The notes: generated from the letters alone by a model not told the origin. Shown: positions 37,977-47,441, numbered from the stretch's first letter. The stretch: DNA of 64,000 nt from Stenotrophomonas rhizophila (GCF_001704155.1 NZ_CP016294.1:617501-681500), one strand, 5' to 3'. Translations and numbers: made by a program.

Positions 37977-39134
37977 TCACCCCTTCGGGGTGAGCTTCAA
38001 CAGCTTGCCCTTGCTGCCATCTTCCAGCAGCCAGATCGCGCCATCCGGGCCCTGTTCCACTTCGCGGATGCGTTCGCCCATCAGGAAGCGCTCGGCCTCG
38101 CGCGCGTTGTCGCCGTCGAAAGCCACCCGCACCAGCGAAGTGGACGACAACCCGCCGATGAAGCCGCTGCCGGTCCACTGCGGGAACAGCGTGCCGCTGT
38201 AGATGATGAAACCGGCCGGCGAAATCACCGGGGTCCAGGTCACCTTCGGCGCGGCGAATTCCGAGCGCGTGCTGTGGTCGGGAATGTCACGGCCGTCGTA
38301 ATGGTTGCCGTTGGACACGATCGGGTAACCGTAATTGGCCCCGCGCGTGATCAGGTTCAACTCATCGCCACCGGCCGGTCCCATCTCGTGCACCCACAGC
38401 TTGCCGCGCGCATCGAAGGCGATGCCCAGCGCATTGCGATGGCCCAATGACCACACCTGCGTGGCCACGCCCCCCTGGGAGGCGAACGGATTGTCGGCCG
38501 GCACGCTGCCGTCGTCGTTGAGGCGGATGATCTTGCCCAGGTTGCCGGACATGTCCTGCGCCGGATCGAACTTCTGTCGCTCGCTGGAGGTGATCCACAG
38601 CTTGCCGTCCGGTCCGAAGGCCAGGCGGTGGCCGTAATGGCCCTTGCCTTCCACCTTCGGGGTCTGGCGCCAGATCACCTTGAAGTCTTCCAGCGTGCCG
38701 CTGCCATCGGCGGCCAGCACCAGCTTGGCGCGGCCCACGGCGGCACCGCGCGTATCCTTGTCGCCTTCCTCGGCGTAACTCAGGTACACAAAGCCGTTCT
38801 TCGCGAAGTCCGGGTGCGGCAGCACATCCCCGAAGCCGCCCTGGCCGCCGTAGGCCACCTTCGGCACGCCGGTGATCTCCGCGCTCTTTCGGGTAGTCAG
38901 GTTGAAGTGCTTCAACCGGCCTTCCTTCTCGGTCACCAGCAGGCTGCCATCGGGCAGGAAGCTCATCGCCCAGGGCTGGTCGAAGGTGGCAAATTCGGTG
39001 GCGGTGAACGGCCACTGCGCCTTTTCCAGCGCGGGCGCGGAGGCCGCCCCGGGCGTATCGGCGGCCACGCAGGCGGTGGTGAACAGGGCGGGGGTGGCGG
39101 CGAGGGCAAGGCTGAGCAGCAGGCGGCGGGTCAT
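37977..39134 (-). CDS. PQQ-dependent soluble aldose sugar dehydrogenase
   Basis: The 385-residue periplasmic protein has a signal peptide (MTRRLLLSLALAATPALF) and a six-bladed GDH-B-like propeller. It resembles E. coli YliI, which oxidises aldoses with PQQ and calcium. Landmarks are FDQPWAMSFLPDGSLLVTEK, GGQGGFGDVLPHPDF, GHYGHRLAFGPDG (catalytic His region), SLGHRNALGIAFD (conserved Arg) and HEMGPAGGDELN (calcium region). No PQQ synthesis gene is in the window. Confidence 0.92.
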   Translation of the reverse strand: MTRRLLLSLALAATPALFTTACVAADTPGAASAPALEKAQWPFTATEFATFDQPWAMSFLPDGSLLVTEKEGRLKHFNLTTRKSAEITGVPKVAYGGQGGFGDVLPHPDFAKNGFVYLSYAEEGDKDTRGAAVGRAKLVLAADGSGTLEDFKVIWRQTPKVEGKGHYGHRLAFGPDGKLWITSSERQKFDPAQDMSGNLGKIIRLNDDGSVPADNPFASQGGVATQVWSLGHRNALGIAFDARGKLWVHEMGPAGGDELNLITRGANYGYPIVSNGNHYDGRDIPDHSTRSEFAAPKVTWTPVISPAGFIIYSGTLFPQWTGSGFIGGLSSTSLVRVAFDGDNAREAERFLMGERIREVEQGPDGAIWLLEDGSKGKLLKLTPKG

Positions 39135-39276
39135 GGGAAATCTCCGGAAGGGGACGCGAATGGCCAGCCGTTGTTGTACACCATGGCCATCAAGGGGGCG
39201 TGGACCATACGTCACCCCCGTAGGCGGGTGCGGGGGAATCGGCTACCGTAGGCGCCATCAAAAGGGAGTTTGAACA

Positions 39277-39708
39277 ATGAAGCCTCAGGTCACCAAACCG
39301 TCTCCGGCGTTCATCGCCGCCTCGTGGACCGCACTGCTGCTGGGTGCCGTGGCGTACCTGGTCGGCCTGTTCAACGCCGAAATGGCACTGAACGAAAAGG
39401 GCTACTACCTCACCCTGCTGCTGTTCGGCCTGTTCGCCGCCGTGTCACTGCAGAAGAGCGTGCGCGACCGGGTGGAAGGCATTCCGGTGAGCAGCCTCTA
39501 CTACTCGCTGTGCTGGTTCGCGCTGCTGGTGTCGCTGTTGCTGCTGCTGGTGGGCCTGTGGAACGCCACCCTGCTGCTCAGCGAAAAGGGCTTCTACGGC
39601 ATGGCCTTCGCGCTTAGCCTGTTTGGCGCCGTGGCCGTACAGAAGAACACCCGCGACCTGATGGCCGCGGGTGATCGCGAGATTCCGCCGATTCCGCGCG
39701 CTGAATAA
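39277..39708 (+). CDS. YiaA/YiaB two-helix family inner membrane protein
   Basis: The 143-residue protein has two copies of the YiaAB two-helix unit. Each contains (A/L)xLxEKGxYxxxxxxxLFxAVxxQKxxRD ([20 protein letters not shown] and [20 protein letters not shown]). It has four transmembrane helices and no known function. AGGGAG precedes the ATG. Confidence 0.9.
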   Translation: MKPQVTKPSPAFIAASWTALLLGAVAYLVGLFNAEMALNEKGYYLTLLLFGLFAAVSLQKSVRDRVEGIPVSSLYYSLCWFALLVSLLLLLVGLWNATLLLSEKGFYGMAFALSLFGAVAVQKNTRDLMAAGDREIPPIPRAE

Positions 39709-39776
39709 GCCAAGCGGGATTGTTTGATCGGGATGCAACCCCGGCAGGGCGCATCCCGTTCTGGGCGCGCGTCGCT

Positions 39777-40139
39777 TCAGGTACCGCGCGGGACGCCCTT
39801 GTCCAAGTGGGACTGGTGGAGTGCGGTGGACTCGTCCCAGCCGCGACGGACCGCGTTGCGGGCCTGCGCCCAGGTCAACTTGCTGGTGGCCTGTTCCCGT
39901 GCCCAGCGCGATTCGAGTTCGGCTTCCACCTGCTCGTAGGCGTCGATCATTTCATCGGCGCGGGTGCGGGCGTGGCGGGAGCTGTAGCCGAGATAATAGG
40001 CCGGCTCGTAATCCTCGAACGCCAGGTCACTGTCGTAGTACGGCTCGGCGCTGAAGCGCTCGCGCCAGTAATCCGAGACCGCTTCGCGCGGCACGCCGTC
40101 TTCCGGCACCCGGCCGGGAATCTGGTAGTCAGGGCTCAT
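39777..40139 (-). CDS. Conserved hypothetical protein
   Basis: The 120-residue acidic soluble protein has many Tyr and acidic residues (YYDSDLAFEDYEPAYYLGY) and a helical C-terminus ending WAQARNAVRRGWDE. The pattern W+xxF...Y-D-x-D-x-x-x-E-D-Y-xPAYxxG occurs in small stress-associated proteins of other bacteria, where function is unknown. It is 94 nt downstream of the permease gene, perhaps in the same unit. A decayed REP lies on its 3' side near 39726-39760. Confidence 0.75.
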   Translation of the reverse strand: MSPDYQIPGRVPEDGVPREAVSDYWRERFSAEPYYDSDLAFEDYEPAYYLGYSSRHARTRADEMIDAYEQVEAELESRWAREQATSKLTWAQARNAVRRGWDESTALHQSHLDKGVPRGT

Positions 40140-40233
40140 GTGGGGCTCCGGTTGGGTGAGGCTTCAACCTACCCAAGAACCGGTTAACGCGGCGGGCGCG
40201 TGGGGTGAATGTTGGATCAAGGAGCGACGCCCG

Positions 40234-41529
40234 TCATCCTTCCTGTTTGCGCGGCAACAGGTAGATCACCCCGCCCACCGCGAACGCGATCAGCGCGGCG
40301 GCGATGTTCTGCCAACTTGCGCTGGCAAACAGCGCCAGGCACAGCACCAGCGCCAGGATCGGAATCAGCGGGCCGCCGGGCAGCTTCAATGCGCCGGGGC
40401 GGTCGCGGAAGCGCCGCGCCAGCACGATCACGGCTGCCGCCGTGCCGATGTACGCAAACAGGCGCGTGGTCATCGACAGCAGCGCCAGCTGCACGAACGA
40501 GCCGGACAACGCCAGCACCAGCGCGATCAGGCCCTGGGTGATGATCGCCGCCGCCGGCGTGCGGAAGCGCGGGTGCACCTGCGCCAGCAGCTTCGGCCCG
40601 TAGCCATCGCGCGCCAGGGCGAACAGGAAGCGCGGGCCCATCATCATCGTGTTGCTGTTGGTGCCCAGGATGGAGATCGTCGCGCCCACCGTGAGGATCA
40701 GGGCCAGCGCCTCGCCGCCAAAGCCGGCGGCAGCATCGGCCAGCGGCGTGGCCGAATCGGCCAGGCCCGGCAGCGTGCCCTGCGCGATGAACTGCACCGC
40801 GCCGTAGATCACCGTCACCGTGATGATCATGGTGATCAGCGCGAACGGAATATCGCGGCGCGGATTGCGGTACTCACCGGCCGCGGCCGGGATGTTCTCG
40901 AAGCCCGCATAGGCATACAGCAGCAGCAACGCCGCCTCGCCCATGCGCTGCAGGTCGTGCGGGTCCGGTCGGGTGCCGGAGAAGGCCAGGTCGGTATCCA
41001 CGTAGAACGCGCCGATCGCCACGAACAGCAGCAGCGGCAGCATCTTGCCGATCACCAGCACGATCCCGGTCCGCGCCGCCGAGCGCACACCGGCGACGTT
41101 CACCGCAGTCAGGAACCCCAGCGAGGCCACGATCACCAGCACCCGGCCCACATCGTGCCCGGCCCAAGGCCAGAACCGTGCCACCGCATCGGCCAGCGCG
41201 TTGCTCAACGCGGCCGCCGAACTGATCCGGGTCAGCCAGATCATCCAGCCGATCTCGAACCCGGCAAAGCGCCCGAACGCCTCGCGCGCATACAGGTAGC
41301 TGCCGCCGGGTTCATCGAAGTAACTGGCCGCCTGCGCGTAGCAGAGCACCAGCAGTGCCACCACGATGCCCGCTGCCACCACGCCCCACAGGCTGAACGG
41401 CCCCAGCAACAACACCGTCGCGGCCGGCAGCAGGTAGATGCCGCTGCCGATCACATCGTTGATCGACAACCCCACGATCTGCCAGCGGCTGACTGCGCGT
41501 TCCAATTGCGGTTCGGGCGCGGCGCTCAT
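40234..41529 (-). CDS. APC family amino acid permease
   Basis: The 431-residue protein has 12 predicted helices and the APC start INDVIGSGIYLLPAATVLLLG (in part NDVIGSGIY), EPGGSYLYAREAFG and AYAGFENIPAAAGEY. Its start overlaps the stop of the upstream YkuD gene by ATGA, so it is translationally coupled. It is the last core gene of a five-gene leftward unit that includes a dipeptide epimerase. I infer that it imports an amino acid such as alanine, glutamate or a D-amino acid released from murein peptides. Confidence 0.93.
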   Translation of the reverse strand: MSAAPEPQLERAVSRWQIVGLSINDVIGSGIYLLPAATVLLLGPFSLWGVVAAGIVVALLVLCYAQAASYFDEPGGSYLYAREAFGRFAGFEIGWMIWLTRISSAAALSNALADAVARFWPWAGHDVGRVLVIVASLGFLTAVNVAGVRSAARTGIVLVIGKMLPLLLFVAIGAFYVDTDLAFSGTRPDPHDLQRMGEAALLLLYAYAGFENIPAAAGEYRNPRRDIPFALITMIITVTVIYGAVQFIAQGTLPGLADSATPLADAAAGFGGEALALILTVGATISILGTNSNTMMMGPRFLFALARDGYGPKLLAQVHPRFRTPAAAIITQGLIALVLALSGSFVQLALLSMTTRLFAYIGTAAAVIVLARRFRDRPGALKLPGGPLIPILALVLCLALFASASWQNIAAALIAFAVGGVIYLLPRKQEG

Positions 41530-42320
41530 CGTGCGGCCTTGGGCAGGGCCGGCAGCTGCCAGTCCTGCTGCAGCCGCTGGTACTGCGCGCGCGGCAGCAG
41601 CACGAACACCGGGCGCTGGGCCGGGTCCAGCCAGGCCAGCAGGCCGCGCATGTGTTCGGGCTGCATCGCCGTGCAACCGGCGGTGGCCTCACCCGGCGTG
41701 CGCCACAGGTGCGCGAAGATGCAGCTGCCCCGGCGCGGTTCCGCGTTCGGGTTGTGCTCGATCACGAAGCCCTCGCGGTAGCGCACGTCGCCCTTGTTGT
41801 GCAGGTCCAGCCGCATCGGTTCGGTGGAGCCTTCCACCGCATCGGCACCCACGACGTCGGCATCCACAATGCGGTTGTAGTACTTCGAATCCGGTACATC
41901 CATGCAGTAGCTGCTCTCCAGCATCGGCTGGTAGGGCATCGCGCTGGCTACCTTCGGCGCATAGCCGAACGCCGGGCCGATCCTGAACATCCCGGCCGGG
42001 CTGCGGCCGTCGCCCTCCTGCTTCACCGGCTCGCCCGGCTGCTGCGGCCCACTGCCGTCCGGCGCGGGCGCTACGCCCACGCCCCAGGCGCTGCCGTTGC
42101 GGCCCACCGCCACATCGAACGCGGCGCCATGCGGCTGCCAGCCCTGCGCGGTGCGTGCATAGGCCTGCAGGCGGCCCTGGGTGGCATCCCAGCCGTCGGT
42201 GGTGACCACGATCATCTGGCCGTTGTCCAGCAGCGGCGTGGCCACGGGGGTGAGTGCCGACGCGGGCAGGGCGCTGGCAACCAGCACGGTGGCAAAGGCG
42301 GTACGCAGCAGCGACAGCAT
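41526..42320 (-). CDS. YkuD-domain protein (L,D-transpeptidase/carboxypeptidase-like)
   Basis: The 264-residue secreted protein has a signal peptide (cleaved after LPASALTP region). The YkuD catalytic core is near the C-terminus: IFAHLWRTPGEATAGCTAM, with Cys216 as nucleophile and His in AHLW. It has EGDGRSPAGMFRIGPAFGY earlier, the other family signature. YkuD enzymes act on tetrapeptide stems at meso-DAP. In this locus it could trim peptides (L,D-carboxypeptidase) and not only cross-link. It is between rpiR (17 nt) and the permease (overlap). Confidence 0.9.
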   Translation of the reverse strand: MLSLLRTAFATVLVASALPASALTPVATPLLDNGQMIVVTTDGWDATQGRLQAYARTAQGWQPHGAAFDVAVGRNGSAWGVGVAPAPDGSGPQQPGEPVKQEGDGRSPAGMFRIGPAFGYAPKVASAMPYQPMLESSYCMDVPDSKYYNRIVDADVVGADAVEGSTEPMRLDLHNKGDVRYREGFVIEHNPNAEPRRGSCIFAHLWRTPGEATAGCTAMQPEHMRGLLAWLDPAQRPVFVLLPRAQYQRLQQDWQLPALPKAAR

Positions 42321-42337
42321 CGGGTGCACTCCGGGAA

Positions 42338-43186
42338 TCAGGTGTCGATCAGGTGTTCGATCCGTTCCAGGTTCACCCCGAGCTGGCGGTGGCGGTCCGG
42401 GTTGGCGTGGCAGAGCAGCACGAACACGAAGTCCAGCAGCGACTGCAAGGCAGAACGGTACAACAGTTGTGCCACGTGCGGCGCCGGATCGTGCGCGCAC
42501 ACCACCAGCGCGCCATCGGCGTGCGCGCGCAGCGGGTTGGCGCTGTGCCGGGTGATCGACACCACCTTGCCGCCCACGTCCTGGAACTGGCGCGAGAGCT
42601 GGAACAGCTGCGGCAGCTTGCCGAATTCGGAAAACACCAGCAGTACATCGCCCGGCCGCGCCGCCGAGAGGTTGGCCATCATCAGGATCGGGTCGGCGTG
42701 GTGCACCGTAAGCATGCCCAGCAGCGACAGCCGCATCGCGAACTCGCGCGCGTACAGGCCATCGTCGCCCAGCCCGTACACGAACAGCTTGGGCGCGCCG
42801 TCGATCAGCTGCACGATCGCTTCCACGTCCGCCTGCGGGTTGGCCAGCCGGGTTTCCTCGTCGGCCGCGGTACGGCTCAGGCGTAGGCGCTCGGCCAGCT
42901 GGTCGTAATCGTTGCCCGGCGCGGCGGCCGGCGGGCCGGCGGCCGGATCGTTGCCGGCGCGGGCCACGGCCTGGCCGATGGAATACTTCAGGTCCGGATA
43001 GCCCTTGAAGCCCAGCTTCTGGCTGAACTTGACCACGCTGGACTGGCTGATGCCCAGCGCGCTGGCCAGCTGCTGCGACGAGTAATCGCGCAGCAGGTGG
43101 GCATTGTCGAGGATGAAATCGGCGATGCGGCGTTCGATTGCCGACATGTGGTCACGCTCGGAGCGGATTTTCACCAGAGGCGGCAT
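42338..43186 (-). CDS. MurR/RpiR family transcriptional regulator
   Basis: The 282-residue protein has an N-terminal HTH_6 domain (SSQQLASALGISQSSVVKFS) and a C-terminal SIS sugar-phosphate-binding domain (about 120-260, with LFVYGLGDDGLYAREFA). MurR of E. coli is the MurNAc-6-phosphate repressor of the same family. It is in the middle of a peptidoglycan-peptide operon, so it probably senses a cell-wall-derived sugar phosphate and controls the divergent promoters at 45764-45895. It is 28 nt after the epimerase gene. Confidence 0.93.
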   Translation of the reverse strand: MPPLVKIRSERDHMSAIERRIADFILDNAHLLRDYSSQQLASALGISQSSVVKFSQKLGFKGYPDLKYSIGQAVARAGNDPAAGPPAAAPGNDYDQLAERLRLSRTAADEETRLANPQADVEAIVQLIDGAPKLFVYGLGDDGLYAREFAMRLSLLGMLTVHHADPILMMANLSAARPGDVLLVFSEFGKLPQLFQLSRQFQDVGGKVVSITRHSANPLRAHADGALVVCAHDPAPHVAQLLYRSALQSLLDFVFVLLCHANPDRHRQLGVNLERIEHLIDT

Positions 43187-43214
43187 GGGGTCATCAAAAA
43201 GGGGACGGGGGACG

Positions 43215-44321
43215 TTACCAGCGCGGCGGCTTGATCATCTCCAACCCGCGCACCTCGGTGATGCCCAGGCCGGGCGCATCGCTGATGGTGATCTCCGACT
43301 CGTTGAAATGTACCCCGCCGGTGACCGGATTGAACTGCCCCAGCGACGGGCCGTCCAGGTCCACCTTGGTGATGATCTCGCTCTTGGCCACCGCCAGGTG
43401 CACGGCCGCCGCCACGCTGATGCTCGATTCGATCATGCAGCCGATCATGCACGGCACCCCGTAGATGGCGGCGATGTCGGCAATCCGGATCGCGTTGGAC
43501 AGCCCGCCGGTCTTCATCAGCTTGATGTTGATGATGTCGGCCGCGCGCTGCTGGATCAGGTCGAACACCTGGCCCGGGTTGAACACGCTCTCATCGGCCA
43601 TCACCGGCGTGTTGACCCGGTCGGTTACGTACTTCAGCCCGCTGATGTCGGCCGCCTTCACCGGCTGCTCCAGCAGTTCCAGCACCACCCCGGCCTCTTC
43701 CAGCGTGCGCATGGCGTGCACCGCCTGCTTGGCGGTCCAGCCCTGGTTGGCATCCAGGCGCAGCAGGGCGCGGCCCTGCACGGCGGCGTGGATCGCCTTC
43801 ACCCGCTCGATATCCAGCCCGATGTCCTTGCCGACCTTGATCTTCAGCGACTCGAAGCCACGGTCGATCGCCGACAGCGAATCGGCCACCATCTTGTCGA
43901 TGTAATCCACGCTGATGGTGATGTCGGTGGTGATCACCGGGTCGCCACCGCCCAGCATCTGGTACAGCGGCGCCTTGTGCAGCTGCGCCCACAGGTCGTA
44001 CACCGCGATTTCCACCGCCGCCTTGGCGCTGGTGTTGCGCTCCATCGACGACTGGATCAGCGCGCAGTTGCGGTTGAGTTCGGCCACGTCCTGGCCGACC
44101 AGGCGCGGCTTGATGAAGGTGTTGATCGCCTCGATGATCGAACCGTGGGTATCGCCGGTGATCACCGCCGTGGCCGGCGCCTCGCCATAGCCGGTGTGGC
44201 CGGTGTCGGTGCGCACCAGCACCACCACGTCTTCCACCGTATCCACGGTGCGCAGTGCGGTCTTGAACGGGGTTTTCAGCGGCACGCGCAGCATGCCAAG
44301 TTCAATGTCGGTGATTTTCAT
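43215..44321 (-). CDS. L-Ala-D/L-Glu (dipeptide) epimerase
   Basis: The 368-residue enolase-superfamily enzyme resembles E. coli YcjG, which converts murein L-Ala-D-Glu to L-Ala-L-Glu. The barrel residues are visible: KxK in SLKIKVGKD, metal ligands Asp in LLRLDANQGW, Glu in LLEQPV and Asp in VMADESVF, and the second Lys in INIKLMKTGG. GCMIESS is also conserved. The stop of the upstream NlpC/P60 gene overlaps its start (TGATG). It is the key evidence that this locus handles cell-wall peptides. Confidence 0.93.
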   Translation of the reverse strand: MKITDIELGMLRVPLKTPFKTALRTVDTVEDVVVLVRTDTGHTGYGEAPATAVITGDTHGSIIEAINTFIKPRLVGQDVAELNRNCALIQSSMERNTSAKAAVEIAVYDLWAQLHKAPLYQMLGGGDPVITTDITISVDYIDKMVADSLSAIDRGFESLKIKVGKDIGLDIERVKAIHAAVQGRALLRLDANQGWTAKQAVHAMRTLEEAGVVLELLEQPVKAADISGLKYVTDRVNTPVMADESVFNPGQVFDLIQQRAADIINIKLMKTGGLSNAIRIADIAAIYGVPCMIGCMIESSISVAAAVHLAVAKSEIITKVDLDGPSLGQFNPVTGGVHFNESEITISDAPGLGITEVRGLEMIKPPRW

Positions 44322-45763
44322 CAAGGAGTCTGGGGCCGGATGCGCTGGATGTTGGTGATGCGATCGATGTAGCTCACGGTGTCGCTGGCCATCATCGGCT
44401 GCAGCGGAGTCACCGAAACGCCGTTGAGGTGGGCCTGCACGCGATTGCCGTCGGGGCCGAACCAGCTGCCGCCGGCGGTGTCGTGGATCATCCACGTCTG
44501 CCCGTCGAGCTGGCCGATGGTGACCATCACGTGGCCGGGAATGTAGACCAGGTCGCCCACCTGCAGCTGCTGCACGGCCGCGTTGCGCCTGGCCTTGCCG
44601 TCCTTGTCGCTGAAGGCGATGCGGTCCAGCGCCGGGCTGACTGCCTGCGCGCTGGTATTGCGCGGCACCAGCACGCCGAAGCTGCGGTAGATCTCGGACA
44701 CGAAGCCGCTGCAATCACGCGTGTCGTACGAATGGCCCCAGCCGTAGCGCTCGCCCAGGAACTTGAACGCCTGGGTGAGCACGTTGCGCGGGGTCAACGG
44801 CAGGTAATCGCTGGCTGTGTCCTGCGAACGCGGCAGCAGCGCCGGCACCAGCGCCAGCGTGCCATCGGCATTGCGCACCGGCAGCTGCACCACGTGCGCG
44901 GCGTGCGCCTGCTGGCCGTTCACGGTCTGGTTGAGCGGCCAATCGGCCAGCACCGGCACGCGCACGCCCATCTCCAGCTGCAGCCGCGACACGCGCGGCT
45001 CTTCCGGGGTGAATGCGGTGAAGGCGGTGGCGCCGGTCACCACCCGGTAAGGTCCGTGCTGGCCGTAGCCGAACACGGTGTCCGCGCTGCCAATGCCAAC
45101 GAAGCGCTTTTCAATCCACGCCGAATAGCGCTCGCTGGTGACGAACAGCCACTGGCCGTCCGCGCTTTCATGCAGCACCGCCACCGCGTCGCCGGGGAAC
45201 AGCGCCGATTCCTGGAAGCGGTCGATATCGGTATCGCCCTGCGCGGTGAACACCCGCAGCGCGGTGGGGAACGCACGCAGCGCCGCGCGGTGGGTCACCA
45301 GCCCGTACTGCAGCGGGCGCTCGGCGGGAATGGCCGCCAGGGCCAGGTTCGCCTCGATGGCGGTACGCGCGCTGGCGGGAATCGGCTGCTCGTCTTCGCC
45401 GAACAACGGCTTCGTCGGCCAGCGCGACAGCGCCTGGATGTCGGCCAGCACCCGCGCACGGGTCAGCTGGGCGGGGAGCGCGCGCAGGTCATGGATGGAG
45501 TCGTCTTCAGCGCGCATCCGCGTGTTCTGCGCGGCAATGCCGGCGCGATCCAGCATCACCCGGTCGGCATCGGGCAACCGGGACGCCCAGAACGCCGGGT
45601 CGAGGTAGGCCTCGCGCAACCCGGTAACGCCGCCGAATGCCGCCGGCGGCGCAAAGGGCGCGTCGGCCCAGGTCGCGCCGGCGGGCAGCAGCGTCAGCGC
45701 CACCAGCAGGGCGCGCGCCAGCCACGCAGGCCGCGCGGGGCGGCGGGGGGAAGCCTGGATCAT
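44321..45763 (-). CDS. NlpC/P60 endopeptidase with SH3-type domains
   Basis: The 480-residue secreted protein has a signal peptide (ARALLVALTLLPAGATWADA). An N-terminal helical and two SH3b-like domains lie at about 40-310. The C-terminal NlpC/P60 domain has Cys351 (TRDCSGFVSE), His411 (IPGHVMVTIG) and His427 (MIHDTAGG). Such enzymes cut the D-Glu-DAP bond of stem peptides, releasing L-Ala-D-Glu, the substrate of the epimerase just downstream. It starts the leftward unit; the ATG at 45763 has AGGGTGA 8 nt upstream. Confidence 0.93.
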   Translation of the reverse strand: MIQASPRRPARPAWLARALLVALTLLPAGATWADAPFAPPAAFGGVTGLREAYLDPAFWASRLPDADRVMLDRAGIAAQNTRMRAEDDSIHDLRALPAQLTRARVLADIQALSRWPTKPLFGEDEQPIPASARTAIEANLALAAIPAERPLQYGLVTHRAALRAFPTALRVFTAQGDTDIDRFQESALFPGDAVAVLHESADGQWLFVTSERYSAWIEKRFVGIGSADTVFGYGQHGPYRVVTGATAFTAFTPEEPRVSRLQLEMGVRVPVLADWPLNQTVNGQQAHAAHVVQLPVRNADGTLALVPALLPRSQDTASDYLPLTPRNVLTQAFKFLGERYGWGHSYDTRDCSGFVSEIYRSFGVLVPRNTSAQAVSPALDRIAFSDKDGKARRNAAVQQLQVGDLVYIPGHVMVTIGQLDGQTWMIHDTAGGSWFGPDGNRVQAHLNGVSVTPLQPMMASDTVSYIDRITNIQRIRPQTP

Positions 45764-45895
45764 GGAGCGGTCACCCTCCTCGAAAGCGTCAGGAATATTT
45801 ATTCCTTTTTCCGGCGAAAGCAAGAATAAATTATTGACCACCTGTCAGGCCCGTGTTACACAGCGATTACCACCTGCACCTTGGGAAGTGTCGCC
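45764..45895. promoter_or_regulatory. Divergent control region with two palindromes
   Basis: This AT-rich 132-bp space separates the leftward NlpC/P60 unit and the rightward transglutaminase unit. It has AGGAATATTTATTCCT (45791-45806, perfect 7-2-7) and AATAAATTATT within GAATAAATTATTG (45825-45835). Their centres are about 31.5 bp apart, three turns of DNA. This is a good candidate operator for the MurR/RpiR protein of the locus. Confidence 0.6.
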
Positions 45896-47380
45896 GTGGA
45901 TCTGCCCGTACGCAAACCGCGTTCTCCTGCCTCGACCTTCGCCCGGCGCGCCGCAACGGCGTGCCTGCTGCTGGGCATTGCCTCGGCCGGGGCACAGGGT
46001 CCGGCGCTGGATGCGGTGGTGGCGCAGATCGACCACGGCGATTTTGCCGCTGCCGATGCCCGCATCGCTGCGGCCATCAACGACCCCGCGCTCAGCGCAG
46101 AGGCACGTGCCGCCTATGCGTTCCAGCGCGAGCGGATGCGCCGCATGCGGCTGGACTTCACCCTGGACGAGGCCGCCGCCAAGGCCCTGGTGCGCAAGCA
46201 GATCCCCGACCTGCGCGATGACGAGTTCGCGCGCTGGGATGCCGCCGGGCTGATCGAACACCTGGATATCGACGGTGAACGCCGCTACTTCAAGCGCGCG
46301 CCAGCCAACCTGTTCCGCGTCAGCGCCGAAGCCAAGGCACGCCGCGCACCCAACGTCCCACTGCCGGTGGATGGCCCGTACGAGAACCTCGCCCCGCACC
46401 ATGAAGAAGTAATCGCGGCGGCCAAGGCCAGCGGCACCCGCAGCGTGGTGCCGCGCCGTGTGGAAGTCACCCAGTCGATCACGGTCAAACCCGATGCCGT
46501 GCCCGCCGGCGAGCTGCTGCAGGCATGGATTCCTTACCCGCGTGCCATTCCTGGCCAGCAGGAAGACATCAGCTGGATCGGGCCCAAAAGTGGCGCGGTG
46601 ATCGCGCCCGAAACCGCCCAGCAGCGCACCGTCCACCTGCAGCAGAAGGCCGTGGCAGGCAAGCCGACCCGCTTCGAGATCCGCTATGCCGTCACCGTCT
46701 ACGCCCGCCACATCGATATCGATCCGGCCAAGGTGCTGCCCACGCCGGCCGATGCGGCGTTGCAACCCTACCTGGCCGAACAGCCACCGCACGTGGTGTT
46801 CACCCCGGCGCTGCGCGCGTTCTCACAGCGCGTGGTCGGCAATGAAACCAACCCGTACCGCATCGCCCAGAAGCTGTTCGACGCGGTGGACCAGATCCCG
46901 TGGGCCGGCGCCCGCGAATACTCCACCATCTCCAACATCAGCGATTACGCGCTGCACGCCGGCCACGCCGACTGCGGCCAGCAGACGCTGCTGCTGATCG
47001 CGTTGCTGCGCCTCAACGGCATTCCCGCGCGCTGGCAGTCCGGCATGGTCTATTCGGACGACGCGGTGGGCTACAACAACCTGCACGACTGGGGCGCGCT
47101 GTACCTGGCCCCGTATGGCTGGGTGCCGATGGACGTCACCACCGGCCGCCTGCAAAGCGCAGACCCGGCGCTGCGTGACTTCTACTTCGGCGGGCTCGAT
47201 GCCTACCGCATCGCCTTCAACGACGATTTCCAGCAGCCGTTCCAGCCGGCCAAGCAGCACCCGCGCTCGGACACCGTGGATTCGCAGCGCGGCGAAGTCG
47301 AATGGTCCGGCGGCAACCTGTACTTCGATCAATGGAATTACGACTTCCAGTCGCACGTGGTGCCTGCCACACCGCGGTAG
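45896..47380 (+). CDS. Secreted transglutaminase-like cysteine protein
   Basis: The 494-residue protein has a signal peptide and a helical N-terminal half. The transglutaminase-like core has Cys360 (GHADCGQQTLL), His397 (NNLHDWGALYL) and Asp413 (VPMDVTTG). Bacterial members are often proteases or amidases. The start is GTG at 45896 with GGGAAG 7 nt upstream. The TAG stop lies in a GTAG-hairpin REP (47377-47401). A TonB receptor gene follows in 61 nt. It may break peptides brought in by that receptor, an inference. Confidence 0.88.
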   Translation: MDLPVRKPRSPASTFARRAATACLLLGIASAGAQGPALDAVVAQIDHGDFAAADARIAAAINDPALSAEARAAYAFQRERMRRMRLDFTLDEAAAKALVRKQIPDLRDDEFARWDAAGLIEHLDIDGERRYFKRAPANLFRVSAEAKARRAPNVPLPVDGPYENLAPHHEEVIAAAKASGTRSVVPRRVEVTQSITVKPDAVPAGELLQAWIPYPRAIPGQQEDISWIGPKSGAVIAPETAQQRTVHLQQKAVAGKPTRFEIRYAVTVYARHIDIDPAKVLPTPADAALQPYLAEQPPHVVFTPALRAFSQRVVGNETNPYRIAQKLFDAVDQIPWAGAREYSTISNISDYALHAGHADCGQQTLLLIALLRLNGIPARWQSGMVYSDDAVGYNNLHDWGALYLAPYGWVPMDVTTGRLQSADPALRDFYFGGLDAYRIAFNDDFQQPFQPAKQHPRSDTVDSQRGEVEWSGGNLYFDQWNYDFQSHVVPATPR

Positions 47381-47401
47381 CACCCCACCGTTGGTGGGGT
47401 G
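47377..47401 (+). repeat. GTAG REP overlapping the transglutaminase stop
   Basis: GTAG (47377-47380) is followed by the perfect hairpin CACCCCACC-GTT-GGTGGGGTG. TAG at 47378-47380 is the stop codon. Because it is in the gap before the TonB receptor gene, it may also act as a stabiliser or attenuator in the mRNA. Confidence 0.8.
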
Positions 47402-47441
47402 ATCAACATTAATTTTTCACCCTTGAAGGAGAGAGCAGGGA

